From the NCBI GenBank assembly GCA_901472505.1, contig LR590468.1, positions 2,517,501 through 2,581,500 on the forward strand: DNA of 64,000 bases. Reading direction: 5' to 3'. The notes under the pieces were generated by a model, which searched no databases, was not told the origin of the DNA, and saw nothing but the letters and a program-made list of their open reading frames with translations. The translations under genes and the position numbers were made by a program. Source of the stretch: Proteus vulgaris (GTDB taxonomy: Bacteria > Pseudomonadota > Gammaproteobacteria > Enterobacterales > Enterobacteriaceae). Of the stretch, positions 11,075 to 21,323 are shown in pieces (position 1 is the first letter of the stretch; each line of letters begins with the position of its first letter).

Positions 11075-11617
11075 TTAAAATTTATCCTCTTGTTTTTCAA
11101 TGCTTTTTTCGATAGAGAAAAGGGCGTTTTTACAGCGTGCTAGGCGATTCTCCAGTGTGGCAATTTCTTTTTGCAATTCTTGTTGCTGCATAAAACTCTG
11201 TGCTTGCGTTAATGAAAGTTCTCTATCTTGGATCATGGCCTGTAGTCTGCGCTCATAATCCTGATGTTGGGCAAGTTTTTGGTATAAATCGACACTTTTT
11301 TTTCGTTGAGTAAGTTGGTTCTCTTGCTTTCTTAGTGTTTGTGTCGATAATTCACGAGTTAATGCTTCTATTTGTTGTAGGATTTGTGTGGCCAGAAATT
11401 TAACTTGCTGGCTTCGTTGTGCCTCAACACAAGCGATTAACTGGGTAAAATTATCGCGGATCTGTTGCATATAGCCGCCAAGAGAATCACTTCGGCGGTG
11501 GAATAGTGCTGTGTCGAAGCAAGGTGCTGCAATTTTTTTGTTTGCAATAGGCGCCAGTGTTTCGGCAAGATTGTCTATCTGTTTTTTAAACAAGCTTAAA
11601 GGATCAGGTTTATTCAT
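11075..11617 (-). CDS. priC: PriC primosomal replication protein N''
   Basis: PriC helps reload DnaB helicase at stalled forks through the Rep/PriC restart route. The 180-residue basic, helical product ([20 protein letters not shown]) has the family's [19 protein letters not shown] segment and a long Gln/Glu-rich coiled-coil C-terminal half. Length is close to the 175 residues of E. coli PriC. It is divergent from apt across 137 bp and forms an operon with rsmS, the usual enterobacterial arrangement. Confidence 0.92.
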   Translation of the reverse strand: MNKPDPLSLFKKQIDNLAETLAPIANKKIAAPCFDTALFHRRSDSLGGYMQQIRDNFTQLIACVEAQRSQQVKFLATQILQQIEALTRELSTQTLRKQENQLTQRKKSVDLYQKLAQHQDYERRLQAMIQDRELSLTQAQSFMQQQELQKEIATLENRLARCKNALFSIEKSIEKQEDKF

Positions 11618-11754
11618 CAGGTTCTTGTCCTTGTTTTGATAAAAACATGAATTGACTTAAAGCAACAAAAAAGAGTTGTTAACTGGCTTTCTGTTGCATT
11701 TTAACGGCATATTGCATAGATTCTATCGTTTCGTTTTTTATTATGGCACTGATT

Positions 11755-12306
11755 ATGACTGCTAACGCGCAACAACTGCAATTTATTAAAGACAGTATTG
11801 AAACCATTCCTGATTATCCAAAAGAAGGGATATTATTTCGTGATATCACTACATTACTGGATAATCCTGCTGCATATCAGGCAACCATTGATTTATTGGT
11901 AGAACACTATCAAGGTCAGGGTATCACTAAAGTCGTGGGTACCGAAGCTCGCGGTTTCTTATTTGGTGCTCCGGTCGCTCTACGTCTTGGTGTTGGTTTC
12001 GTTCCTGTTCGTAAAAAAGGTAAATTGCCTCGCGAAACGCTCAGTGAAACTTATGATTTGGAATACGGCACAGATACTTTAGAGATCCACAAAGACAGTA
12101 TCACGGATAAAGATAAAGTATTAATGGTTGATGATTTACTGGCAACAGGTGGCACCATTGAAGCAACTGCACGTCTTATCCGTCGTTTAGGTGGAACTGT
12201 GACAGAAGCAGCCTTTATTATCTGCTTACCTGATTTAGGCGGTATTGAACGCTTAGAAAAACAAGGTGTTCACAGCTTTACACTAGTTGATTTTCCAGGA
12301 CATTAA
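11755..12306 (+). CDS. apt: Adenine phosphoribosyltransferase
   Basis: This enzyme salvages adenine, converting adenine and PRPP to AMP and pyrophosphate in the cytosol. The PRPP-binding motif is [20 protein letters not shown], with [20 protein letters not shown] and the catalytic flexible-loop region [21 protein letters not shown] take the start at [14 protein letters not shown], giving 183 residues as in E. coli. An in-frame ATG 12 bp upstream would add MALI. Neither start has a strong ribosome site. It sits directly upstream of dnaX in the conserved apt-dnaX-ybaB-recR order. Confidence 0.95.
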   Translation: MTANAQQLQFIKDSIETIPDYPKEGILFRDITTLLDNPAAYQATIDLLVEHYQGQGITKVVGTEARGFLFGAPVALRLGVGFVPVRKKGKLPRETLSETYDLEYGTDTLEIHKDSITDKDKVLMVDDLLATGGTIEATARLIRRLGGTVTEAAFIICLPDLGGIERLEKQGVHSFTLVDFPGH

Positions 12307-12556
12307 TATCTTCACTGTTTAGAGTGTGGTGATTCACACCATTATTTTAAACATGAGTAATAGTGCGGGTACTTTTGTGTTATTTGTGTGTGATATATAA
12401 ATATCCATGGCCCGCACAATTGATTTTCTTTTCTGACACACGTCAAATATTCGACGGTTCTTTCATCAATATCTCATTTGTTTCTGACAAATCTCGCTCA
12501 ATGGGGCGTCCCTGTGTTAGCATAGAGATAAATCTCGTTCAAATTTAGCGGAATCA

Positions 12557-14530
12557 ATGAGCTATCAGGTACTTGCCCGTAAGTGGCGCCCACAAACTTT
12601 TCACGATGTTGTCGGTCAACGTCATGTGTTGACGGCTTTAGCTAATGGTCTAGATCATCAGCGACTTCATCACGCCTATCTTTTTTCAGGCACTCGAGGT
12701 GTCGGAAAAACCACTATTGCCCGCTTATTTGCTAAAGGGCTCAATTGTGAAACAGGCATTACGAGTAAACCTTGTGGTCAATGTGCAAATTGCCTTGAAA
12801 TAGAACAGGGGCGTTTTGTTGATTTAATTGAAATAGATGCTGCATCGCGTACCAAGGTAGAAGATACCCGTGAACTGCTTGATAATGTGCAATATGCGCC
12901 AGCACGTGGACGTTTCAAAGTCTACTTGATTGACGAAGTTCATATGCTTTCTCGTCACAGTTTTAATGCGCTATTAAAAACATTAGAAGAACCACCAGAG
13001 CACGTTAAATTCCTACTAGCGACGACAGATCCACAAAAATTACCGGTCACGATTTTATCGCGTTGTTTACAGTTTCATTTGCGCGCGTTAGATATCGACC
13101 AGATTGCGACTCAACTCGAAAAAGTACTTACCGCTGAGCATATTGAAAATGATGTAAGAGCACGTCAGCTTATTGCTCGAGCAGCCGATGGCAGTATGCG
13201 AGATGCTTTAAGTTTAACGGACCAAGCTATTGCAAGTGGTGAAGGGGTTGTCAGTACTGAAGTTGTTAGCCAAATGCTTGGTACTATTGATGATGCTCAG
13301 CCTTTAGCACTGATTGAAGCTCTAGTAAAAGCAGATGGTCAACAAGTGATGTCACTAGTTAATGAAGTGGCTTCAAGGGGCACCGATTGGGAAAACTTCT
13401 TGGTTGAAACACTTTCATTATTGCATCAAATTGCCATGTTGCAATTATTGCCAAGTGAAGATAATCCCCAAGAACAATTTACCCAAGAACGTTTGCGCCT
13501 ATTGGCTAAATCTGTTTCACCACAAGACTTACAACTCTATTATCAAACCTTATTGGTTGGACGAAAAGAACTGGCTTATGCACCAGATAGACGCATGGGC
13601 GTTGAAATGACGTTATTAAGGGCGTTGGCTTTTCATCCAAAAACAGTGATTGATGAGGTTTCTTCTGCACCATTAGCACAAACTTTACCTTCTACGTCAT
13701 TGCCTACGAATAGAATGTCTGAACACAATGCCCAACAAGTGCCTCAGATACATTCGTCACAAAATACACGTTCTTCTTCACCTATGAATAATGCCTCATT
13801 AGGTAATAGTCCAGCAGCACAACTTTTAAGAGCACGGCAGGCGATAAAGGGGACGGAACAACAAACTCCGCCAAAAAAGTCTGAACCGGCAATGCCAAAT
13901 CAGGCTAAGCCGGCTGCTAGTGCATTAGAGCGGCTAGCAGCCGTGAGTGAAAGACGTCAGCAAGTTGCTAAGCGTCAATCTAATCCTAATGCACTCGAGA
14001 AAAAGAAAAAAGAAGCGTATCAATGGCGTCCACAAAATCCTGAGTTGATGTCAACGCAAGAGACGGTATCTTCGCCTAAAGAGATCAAAGAAGTTCTCGA
14101 ATACGAAAAAACCCCTGAATTAGCGGCAAAAATCGCGAAAGAATCACAAGAAAGAGATGCATGGGCTGCTGAAATTGAAAAAATGCCATTACCTAAATTG
14201 GTGCAACAACTGGCATTAAATGCGTATAAAGAGACAGTAAGTGAAGAAAACGTGATTTTGCATTTACGAACGAGACAGAAACATTTAAATTCTGCAAATG
14301 CGCTACGCACACTCACAAATGCATTAAGTGAATTGCATGGAAAAGCAATTTCACTCACAATTATAGAAGATGATGATCCCGCGGTAAAAACTCCGCTGGA
14401 GTGGCGACAAGCCATTTATGATGAAAAGTTGGCGTTATCGCGTCAATCGATTATTACGGATAAAACAATTCAAACATTACAGCAATATTTTGATGCTGAA
14501 TTGGATGAAGAGAGTATCCGACCTGTTTAA
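12557..14530 (+). CDS. dnaX: DNA polymerase III tau subunit (gamma by programmed frameshift)
   Basis: DnaX forms the clamp-loader core of the replicative polymerase. The 657-residue tau product has the AAA+ Walker A GTRGVGKTT (residues 45-53), a Zn-binding Cys4 (C64, C73, C76, C79, the E. coli positions), Walker B-like LIDEVHM, and the sensor/SRC motif LSRC. A Pro/Gln/Ser-rich linker precedes the tau C-terminal domains that bind DnaB and the alpha subunit. The linker contains the A-AAA-AAG slippery site at 13873, whose -1 shift meets TGA at 13882-13884 and gives a gamma of about 442 residues. E. coli has tau of 643 and gamma of 431. The gene is intact. Confidence 0.97.
   Translation: MSYQVLARKWRPQTFHDVVGQRHVLTALANGLDHQRLHHAYLFSGTRGVGKTTIARLFAKGLNCETGITSKPCGQCANCLEIEQGRFVDLIEIDAASRTKVEDTRELLDNVQYAPARGRFKVYLIDEVHMLSRHSFNALLKTLEEPPEHVKFLLATTDPQKLPVTILSRCLQFHLRALDIDQIATQLEKVLTAEHIENDVRARQLIARAADGSMRDALSLTDQAIASGEGVVSTEVVSQMLGTIDDAQPLALIEALVKADGQQVMSLVNEVASRGTDWENFLVETLSLLHQIAMLQLLPSEDNPQEQFTQERLRLLAKSVSPQDLQLYYQTLLVGRKELAYAPDRRMGVEMTLLRALAFHPKTVIDEVSSAPLAQTLPSTSLPTNRMSEHNAQQVPQIHSSQNTRSSSPMNNASLGNSPAAQLLRARQAIKGTEQQTPPKKSEPAMPNQAKPAASALERLAAVSERRQQVAKRQSNPNALEKKKKEAYQWRPQNPELMSTQETVSSPKEIKEVLEYEKTPELAAKIAKESQERDAWAAEIEKMPLPKLVQQLALNAYKETVSEENVILHLRTRQKHLNSANALRTLTNALSELHGKAISLTIIEDDDPAVKTPLEWRQAIYDEKLALSRQSIITDKTIQTLQQYFDAELDEESIRPV
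13873..13943 (+). promoter_or_regulatory. Programmed -1 ribosomal frameshift signal in dnaX
   Basis: The heptamer AAAAAAG at 13873-13879 is in the phase A-AAA-AAG required for -1 slippage; the codons are CCA AAA AAG TCT GAA. After slippage the ribosome reads GTC then TGA. Six nt downstream a hairpin can form from CCGGC (13886-13890) and GCCGG (13909-13913), with an inner GCC/GGC pair. An alternative perfect 10-bp stem pairs 13911-13920 with 13934-13943. A purine-rich AAAGGGGA (13846-13853) lies upstream, farther away than the E. coli stimulatory Shine-Dalgarno site. Confidence 0.88.
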
Positions 14531-14548
14531 TCGCAACATGTTGTATGA

Positions 14549-14913
<365 letters not shown>

Positions 14914-14914
<1 letters not shown>

Positions 14915-15519
14915 TGCAAACTAGCCCACTTCTTGAATCATTAATGGAAGCGTTGCGTTGTTTGCCTGGTGTCGGGCCTAAATCAGCGCAACGAATGGCT
15001 TTCCAACTGCTTCAGCGTGATAGAAGCGATGGTATGCGACTTGCACAAGCGTTAACGCGTGCAATGTCTGAAATCGGTCATTGCTGTGATTGCCGTACTT
15101 TTACTGAAGAAGAGCGTTGCACCATTTGTGCCAATGTTCGTCGTCAGCAGAATGGGCAAATTTGTGTTGTGGAAAGTCCTGCAGATATTCATGCTATTGA
15201 GCAGACAGGGCAGTTTGCGGGCCGATACTTCGTTTTAATGGGGCATTTATCCCCTTTAGATGGCATCGGACCGATGGATATTGGTTTAGATAGACTTGAA
15301 GAGCGTTTGAGCCAAGAAACGATTTCAGAAGTTATCTTGGCAACAAACCCGACAGTGGAAGGTGAAGCGACAGCTAATTATATTGCTGAGATCTGTGCTC
15401 AGTATGATATTACGGCAAGCCGAATTGCTCACGGGGTTCCTGTGGGAGGCGAGCTTGAAATGGTTGATGGTACAACGCTTTCACACTCTATTGCTGGACG
15501 TCAAAAAATCTATTATTAA
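14914..15519 (+). CDS. recR: Recombination mediator RecR
   Basis: RecR works with RecF and RecO to load RecA on SSB-coated gaps. The 201-residue product matches the E. coli length. It has an N-terminal helix-hairpin-helix ([17 protein letters not shown]), a Cys4 zinc finger ([20 protein letters not shown]) and a Toprim domain ([17 protein letters not shown], with the later [14 protein letters not shown]). The start ATG shares a base with the ybaB stop codon. It is followed by a strong terminator. Confidence 0.97.
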
Positions 15520-15540
15520 TATAATAAATATTTTATTTGA

Positions 15541-15577
15541 AAAGCACCTTTTACTTAATGTAACAAGGTGCTTTTTT
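15541..15577 (+). terminator. Intrinsic terminator after recR
   Basis: AAAGCACCTT (15541-15550) pairs perfectly with AAGGTGCTTT (15565-15574), with a 14-nt loop and a following T-run. It closes the dnaX-ybaB-recR transcript. Confidence 0.9.
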
Positions 15578-15761
15578 CATTTAATATTATGAAAATATCG
15601 TAATTCTAATTTAAAATAATATTTTTAAGTCTTAAAACCGACTTTTTCTAAGAAATATCTTTATCTTCAAATTATTGTTTTTTTCTTTCTGATGAATTTT
15701 GCGCCTTTATGTTACATTAATCATTATCATGAAAAATAATAACTGAATGATGGAGCATCTT

Positions 15762-16429
15762 ATGATCCCTGACGTAGCCTTAGTTGATAACAGTGAACAA
15801 CGTACCCCTCTGATCTTAGTGTTAGATAGTTCTGGTAGTATGTATGGTCAGCCTATTCAACAATTAAATGAAGGCCTTAAACTACTTGAACAAGAACTAA
15901 AAAATGACGTTATCGCAGCGAAACGTGTGCGTATTTTAGTGATTGAATATGGTGGATATGACCAATGTACGGTGCATGGTGATTGGAAAGATGCGATGGA
16001 CTTTACGGCTCCCGTTTTAGAAGCAAATGGCACAACCCCAATGGGACAAGCAATCATGTTGGCGCTTGAAGAGATAGAAGCTGAAAAACAACGCTTTAAA
16101 CAAGCGGGTGTTGCTTATACTCGTCCTTGGCTATTTTTAATGTCTGATGGTGTACCAACTGATCAGTGGGAACAAGCCGCACAGCTTTGTCGCCAAGCAG
16201 AAGAAAGTCAAAAACAGCAGTATTTCCAATTATGGTTGATGGTGCATCAGCAGAAGTGATGGGAAGTTTTAGTCGTAATGGTGTTAATGGTGTGAAAATG
16301 CTTAAAGGGCTGCAATTTAAAGAATTATTCTTGTGGTTAAGTGCCAGTATGCAAGTGGTTTCTCAATCAACACCGGGTGGCACTGCACAATTACCTTCAA
16401 CAGATTCTTGGGCGAGTGTACCTGTTTGA
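15762..16429 (+). CDS. yegL: YegL-like von Willebrand factor A protein (one frameshift)
   Basis: This is a cytosolic VWA/TerY-type protein that binds a divalent metal through a MIDAS site: DSSGS (residues 22-26), the Thr in NGTTPMGQA, and the Asp in MSDGVPTDQW. The start at MIPDVALVDN follows TGGAG 7 nt upstream. The frame breaks near 16222, where TTCC should be TTCCC. It continues as IMVDGASAEVMGSFSRNGVN to the stop at 16429, for about 222 residues (E. coli YegL has about 219). The stop overlaps the next start (TGATG). With the PP2C and kinase genes it forms a VWA-phosphatase-kinase triad; the VWA protein probably acts as a scaffold or substrate adaptor (inferred). Confidence 0.85.
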
Positions 16430-17184
16430 TGAATGATTGGTTAGCTTATGGGGCATCGGTGACAGGTATTGCCCATCAAGAACGTCAAATTCCTTGTCAG
16501 GATGCGTATTTTATTCGCCGCAAGGGCGAGTATCTTATCGCAGCTGTTTGTGATGGTGCTGGTTCATCTCGTTATAGTGAGCAAGGTGCTCAACTTGTGG
16601 CGCGGTTATTTACACTACGCATTACAGAGTGGCCAAATATTGATTTATTAACCGAAAAACAGATAGCACAGGGTACAAAACAACTTATTGAAGATATTCG
16701 CAGTCAACTTGCTGAATATGCAGAAATAAAACAGTGTGCACTTAATGAATATGCATCCACTCTTGTGGCATGTTGGATTGGTGATGAAGGTGGCTACTTA
16801 TTCCATTTAGGTGATGGTATTGCGGTTGTGGAATACAGTGATGGTACAAGTTATGTTTCTCAACCAGAAAATGGCGAATATGCCAATCAAACCTGGTTTG
16901 TGACGTCTGAGAACTGGGAAGCACACCTACGTGTTATACCTCTCAATAAACCAGTGAAGCAAGTTATTTTAATGTCAGATGGTGTACAGCCTTTTGCCAT
17001 GAATAAAGCGTGTGATGCTCTTTACGAGCCTTTCATTACCCCCGTTATTCGTTATTTAAAAACAGTCTCAGAAGACTGTGGAAGTGAAGCACTCGCGGGA
17101 ACATTGGCAGATCCTCGTACACATTCAATTACGGGTGATGATAAAACTTTAGTGATTTGCATCAGGGATGAAACGTTGTGGTAA
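16429..17184 (+). CDS. yegK: YegK-like PP2C serine/threonine phosphatase
   Basis: The 251-residue product has the PP2C (PPM) metal-binding motifs in order: Asp in PCQDAY (about residue 25), CDGAGSSRYSEQGA (41-54), HLGDGIAVVEY, LMSDGVQPF, and a terminal GDDKTLVIC. These Asp residues coordinate the two metal ions for phosphate removal. Length agrees with E. coli YegK (about 253). No signal peptide or membrane helix is seen, so it acts in the cytosol. It overlaps yegL by one base and the kinase gene by 7 bp. It probably reverses phosphorylation by the adjacent kinase. Confidence 0.88.
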   Translation: MNDWLAYGASVTGIAHQERQIPCQDAYFIRRKGEYLIAAVCDGAGSSRYSEQGAQLVARLFTLRITEWPNIDLLTEKQIAQGTKQLIEDIRSQLAEYAEIKQCALNEYASTLVACWIGDEGGYLFHLGDGIAVVEYSDGTSYVSQPENGEYANQTWFVTSENWEAHLRVIPLNKPVKQVILMSDGVQPFAMNKACDALYEPFITPVIRYLKTVSEDCGSEALAGTLADPRTHSITGDDKTLVICIRDETLW

Positions 17185-18653
17185 AAGCGAGAAAAAAAAG
17201 AATAGTGACATCTGGTGCGACACAACTGCAAGATGAAAATGGTAAGATTTATCAAATTGGTGAGTTGATAAAAAGTGGGGGGGCAGGAAGTGTTAGTCAC
17301 ATTAATAATGCCTCTTTCCAAGTATCAAAGGTTTATCATGATAAAATTGATAAAGCTTATTATCTGAAAAAGATCACGGCAATGCAGAAGCTAAAACCTG
17401 CATTAGAAGCCATTTCTGTTAATGATACCCCAATAATTCAACTCGCATGGCCAGAAGCACGTTTATACAATAGCCAAAAGCAATTTGTTGGCTTTGTAAT
17501 GCCTGAACTGGATGTGAAAAACACCATAGAGTTGGAGTATATTCTTCAAGAGCGTCAAGCAAAAGCTCATAACTTACCCACAGGGATGGGCGCTAAGGTT
17601 AGTCTGGCTTATAATCTTTGTACATTGATTGATGCATTGCATCAACAAGGACATCGTATTATTGATATGAAACCGTTAAACCTGCGGTTTTATAAATCAA
17701 GCTTATACATGTCTCTTCTTGATTGTGATGGTTTTAGTATTCAAGGTGAAAATATACGCTATCCCGCAGGGCAATTTACGGTTGAATACTTAGCGCCAGA
17801 ATTTCAAGCAAAGCAAACTATTCCACAAGAGCAAGAAGAGTCGCAAGACCGATTTGCATTAGCTGTCATTATTTTTCAACTGCTTAATTTTGGTATTCAC
17901 CCCTTTAGTGGTCGTCCTAAAAATGACAGTGTTCCTACTGATATTCCAAGACGTATTGCTGGTCGTTTTTATGGCTATGGCGTAAAGGCACATAATTTAA
18001 TTACACCCAGTGTGGCGAGTGGACATAAACAATTACCTGATACATTAAGAATACTTTTTGATAAAGCGTTTTCTGGTGCACCTTCATTAAGACCAAGTGC
18101 CAAAACATGGGCGACGGCACTTTATGAATATGCACAACCTGAAAAACAGCAAATGGTGGTTTGTCAGAAAGATAAAAACCACCAGCATTTTGCAGGTAAA
18201 GCCTGTGTAGCATGTGCAAGACAAGCTCAATTACAGCAAGTTGCAACGACTCAAAAACAAAACCAAACGCAACGTGAGCAAGTTCGTCAAAAAAGAGTAC
18301 AAAATGCGAATATCCGACAAGCGCCAATTCAAACTACGCCAGCGAAACCTATTCAACCGTCTGCGATATTTATTGCAGTTAAAAATGCAATAAACCAAGT
18401 ACCCAAAGTCATATTACATACTGCTATTGCCATGATTGTTCCTGTGATTTTGGGGGTATTACTGATGAACTTTATTCCACAAGGAGCCAGCAGTAGTTTA
18501 GGTTCTAGTTGGATCGCTGATTTAATCAAAGCGGATTATATTGAACAAATACTAATAACGATGTTGAGTGTGATGTTTTTAATGGTTTCAGCCATTATCT
18601 TGTTAGTTATTTTTGTTTTCCCTTCAATGCATATTTTGAAAAGAAAGCCATAG
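17178..18653 (+). CDS. yegI: YegI-like membrane-anchored protein kinase
   Basis: The 491-residue product has a eukaryotic-type kinase fold: a Gly-rich loop (IKSGGAGSVS, 31-40), a candidate Lys at 51, a catalytic loop HRIIDMKPLN (159-168) with D163 and N168, DCDGF in place of DFG (182-186), and an APE motif (206-208). A short Cys/His cluster follows (VCQKDKNH then ACVACARQ, about 328-348), like the zinc ribbons of TerY-P kinases. Two hydrophobic segments near the C-terminus anchor it. The start is GTG, overlapping yegK. E. coli YegI is longer (about 648). The activity is inferred from motifs. Confidence 0.85.
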   Translation: MVKARKKRIVTSGATQLQDENGKIYQIGELIKSGGAGSVSHINNASFQVSKVYHDKIDKAYYLKKITAMQKLKPALEAISVNDTPIIQLAWPEARLYNSQKQFVGFVMPELDVKNTIELEYILQERQAKAHNLPTGMGAKVSLAYNLCTLIDALHQQGHRIIDMKPLNLRFYKSSLYMSLLDCDGFSIQGENIRYPAGQFTVEYLAPEFQAKQTIPQEQEESQDRFALAVIIFQLLNFGIHPFSGRPKNDSVPTDIPRRIAGRFYGYGVKAHNLITPSVASGHKQLPDTLRILFDKAFSGAPSLRPSAKTWATALYEYAQPEKQQMVVCQKDKNHQHFAGKACVACARQAQLQQVATTQKQNQTQREQVRQKRVQNANIRQAPIQTTPAKPIQPSAIFIAVKNAINQVPKVILHTAIAMIVPVILGVLLMNFIPQGASSSLGSSWIADLIKADYIEQILITMLSVMFLMVSAIILLVIFVFPSMHILKRKP

Positions 18654-18667
18654 TTTAGGGAAATAAC

Positions 18668-21175
18668 ATGAAAAAAAGAATAAAGCTGATCCTCATTATT
18701 ATTGGCGTTATAACGTTACTGTTCCCTTTTTGGTTGCCAGCCTTCTTAGTTTCAACCTTTAGTTTGATTGATGGTGTTAATAGCCAAATTCTCCCCTCAT
18801 CTGTTCGCTTTGATGAGCGTAATTTCTTACTGGGATTATGGCTAGGCTCTCTCATTATGACGATTGTAATGTTATTGCAATCGTGGAGAGCTAAAAATAT
18901 TTACTATTTATTCGGTGGGGGGCTAGTGCTTTTAATGGCGCTGGGCGTGTCATTTTCAGTGATCCCAACGAGTGAATTGGAAGATCGTCGTCGTTTTGTT
19001 TTACAAAGTATCGAACAATCTGAATGGCAAAATTATCATTATCTTGTTGTTAATAGTGAAAATGAGATCCGTAACATTATCCGGTCTAATCAATCTAAAG
19101 CGCTGGCATCTATTAGCGCTATTGAGAAAGTGCGAATTACTTTACCAGGATTGGATTATTTTAGTGATGATGTGGCAGTAGCGACAAAAGCGAAAGAAGC
19201 TTATTTAGTTCATACCAAGGGAACATCAGAATATGCGGAAGCTGCAAAAATACTCAATTTTTATGGCGACTGGCTATTAAATCAACCTGAGATTATGGTT
19301 GCTCAGGCATTAGCTTCCCTTTCAAATAGTAATGATGCTCAATTAACGCAATCAGGTATTAATGTTATTGCTGTTGCACCATTATCACCTGAGGCATGGC
19401 AAGTTTTAGCACTTACTTATATTGCTCATCGTTCTTTGGATACACAAATTGAAAAAGCGATGTTAGCTTTAATGGTGGCAGATACGCTCAAGCAAGCTAA
19501 GCAAGGCCATAATGATATTTCAGCACAACAATTGTTGAAAAAAGCAATTTCAGAGCTTACTGAAAATCAGCGCCAGATTTATCAAATATTACAAGCGCGT
19601 GTTGTTGAAGATCGTTTTTATCGACAAAGCAGTACACCACCAGAAGAAGTCACTAAGCTTGCTAATCAGCGATTACCAGTGAGTAATGCAATTAATAATG
19701 ATTTAACCACTTATCTTGAAATGCAATCAATGATGGGAAAAGAGTATCCCGGAGAAGTGATTGTTGAATCACCTAATGAAGTGAAAAACTTAACTGAGAT
19801 CCGTTATCCAACAATCAGAAAATATATCCCTCGTGCAGATGTTATTTTATCCGTTGATGTTGATCCTCAAGGGCGTATTTCAGGGCTTTGGGTGCAAAAT
19901 AGTAGTGGTATTCATGCTTTCGATGATCAAGCTGTGAAAGCTGCTCGTCATTGGCGTTTTATGCCAAACAAAGACGGATATCGCCAACGTGTGACAGTCC
20001 GTTTTGAAAGTACCCGTCTTGGTTGGAAAGAGTATGCGGTTAAGCAACAATCAACATTGATAACATTGGTTAAAGCTTATGCGAGACAAGATGTAAAAGG
20101 GATAACACTGACTGAAAATGCTTATACAGAACTGAAAAAGCAAGCACCTGAATTAGAAGATGGAAGAGAAGCAACTCGCTCTAGCTATGATCCTTATGCT
20201 TCTTATTACCCTAGATTATCTCAACAACAGCAAGAAAAGCGTGCAGCGTTACAAGCTATCTTAAAAGAGTTGCAGACATTGCCTAATGGTAAAAATAACC
20301 ATGAAAGTTGGGATAATAGCATTCGCTTTTTAAATGAAAAACTTGCTCTTCATCAGGATAATGCTGATATCGTGAGAACAGTGGCACGTTTTGAATTGCA
20401 ATATTACAACGTAGGAACCAATAATTTAGCCAGTTCTCCGAAAATTTATCCTCAAGATAAAGAATATTGGCAAACTTTATTACTCAATGCGCGTACTCAC
20501 TTTGAACAGGCCATTGCATTAGAACCCGATCGTGAAGATGTTTGGTTAGGTTGGGGGATAACATGGTTAGATGAAGATCCTGAAATTGCAGCAGGTGCAT
20601 TTGCTAAAGCGGCACAGCAAAAATCAAAAGAGAGTATTAGCTCTTTAATGCAAATGCTAGAAATGAGAATGGTGATAAATACACTTGAGGGTGCTCGCTT
20701 AGAGCGCTATCAAACCTTGCGAGCAAGAATGGATATGCGTTATTTACCAGAAGGCATTGAAGTCAAACCTTCAGATGATTATCTCAGTGATGACTTAACA
20801 CAAATTCAGTTAGCTCAACGTGCAATACCAGCATCAGAACCGAATAGCAAAGTTATTCGCTCACCGTTAAGTGTTGATAGAGTTGAGCAATCAAATCGGA
20901 TATTTAGTGTTGATTTCTCATCAGCAAATATCAAAGGCAGTAATCAGCCGTTACCAAAAGTGAATGCACCTAACTCCGCACCTAAAACAGGGGATATGAT
21001 CTTACAACTTGATATTGATCCTCAAGGTGTTCCTACAGTGGTGATGCTAAAAAGCAGTAGTGGTGATATGAGCATTGATAATGCTGTGATTGATGTTGCT
21101 TATCAGTGGCGATTTAATGGTTCACCTTCTCGAAAAGGTAATGTACTTTTGATATCCGTTCAATTTAGTCAATAA
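18668..21175 (+). CDS. Membrane protein with TPR-like and two TonB-C-like domains
   Basis: The 835-residue product starts MKKRIKLILIIIGVITLLF and has three hydrophobic segments in the first 105 residues, followed by a large domain predicted to be periplasmic. Around residues 388-447 (VDPQGRISGLWVQNSSG, then WRFMP) and 776-833 (IDPQGVPTVVMLKSSSG, then YQWRFNG) it has two copies of a TonB C-terminal-like fold. A TPR-like stretch lies near 597-655 (ARTHFEQAIALEPDREDVW). It starts 15 bp after the kinase gene, so it is the last gene of that operon. It may carry the phospho-signal to the cell wall or outer membrane. I do not recognise a named homologue. Confidence 0.75.
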   Translation: MKKRIKLILIIIGVITLLFPFWLPAFLVSTFSLIDGVNSQILPSSVRFDERNFLLGLWLGSLIMTIVMLLQSWRAKNIYYLFGGGLVLLMALGVSFSVIPTSELEDRRRFVLQSIEQSEWQNYHYLVVNSENEIRNIIRSNQSKALASISAIEKVRITLPGLDYFSDDVAVATKAKEAYLVHTKGTSEYAEAAKILNFYGDWLLNQPEIMVAQALASLSNSNDAQLTQSGINVIAVAPLSPEAWQVLALTYIAHRSLDTQIEKAMLALMVADTLKQAKQGHNDISAQQLLKKAISELTENQRQIYQILQARVVEDRFYRQSSTPPEEVTKLANQRLPVSNAINNDLTTYLEMQSMMGKEYPGEVIVESPNEVKNLTEIRYPTIRKYIPRADVILSVDVDPQGRISGLWVQNSSGIHAFDDQAVKAARHWRFMPNKDGYRQRVTVRFESTRLGWKEYAVKQQSTLITLVKAYARQDVKGITLTENAYTELKKQAPELEDGREATRSSYDPYASYYPRLSQQQQEKRAALQAILKELQTLPNGKNNHESWDNSIRFLNEKLALHQDNADIVRTVARFELQYYNVGTNNLASSPKIYPQDKEYWQTLLLNARTHFEQAIALEPDREDVWLGWGITWLDEDPEIAAGAFAKAAQQKSKESISSLMQMLEMRMVINTLEGARLERYQTLRARMDMRYLPEGIEVKPSDDYLSDDLTQIQLAQRAIPASEPNSKVIRSPLSVDRVEQSNRIFSVDFSSANIKGSNQPLPKVNAPNSAPKTGDMILQLDIDPQGVPTVVMLKSSSGDMSIDNAVIDVAYQWRFNGSPSRKGNVLLISVQFSQ

Positions 21176-21201
21176 TCTTACTTTGTTTAAATAATGTTAT
21201 A

Positions 21202-21240
21202 AAAAAACGCCTTTTTTGTTGATGTTGAGGCGTTTTTTTT
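21202..21240 (+). terminator. Intrinsic terminator after the kinase operon
   Basis: AAAAAACGCC (21202-21211) pairs with GGCGTTTTTT (21229-21238), followed by more T. It ends the yegL-K-I/TonB-domain operon. Confidence 0.9.
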
Positions 21241-21280
21241 TGTATTTTATTATTCTATAACTTATTGAAAGTCATAAAAT

Positions 21281-21296
21281 TCTTATCTAGATCACA
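21281..21296. promoter_or_regulatory. Candidate CRP site upstream of btsT
   Basis: TCTTATCTAGATCACA has one perfect CRP half-site (TCACA), the palindromic TCTAGA centre and a weaker left half (TCTTA against TGTGA). E. coli btsT is CRP-dependent, so the location fits, but the left half is degenerate. Confidence 0.5.
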
Positions 21297-21323
21297 AAAA
21301 AATCGCCTTTTGAAAACAGCAAA

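Noticed and set aside
13996..14014. GAGAAAAAGAAAAAAGAAG in dnaX as the slippery site
   Set aside because: The A-runs are in the wrong phase for X-XXY-YYZ slippage; the correct heptamer is at 13873.
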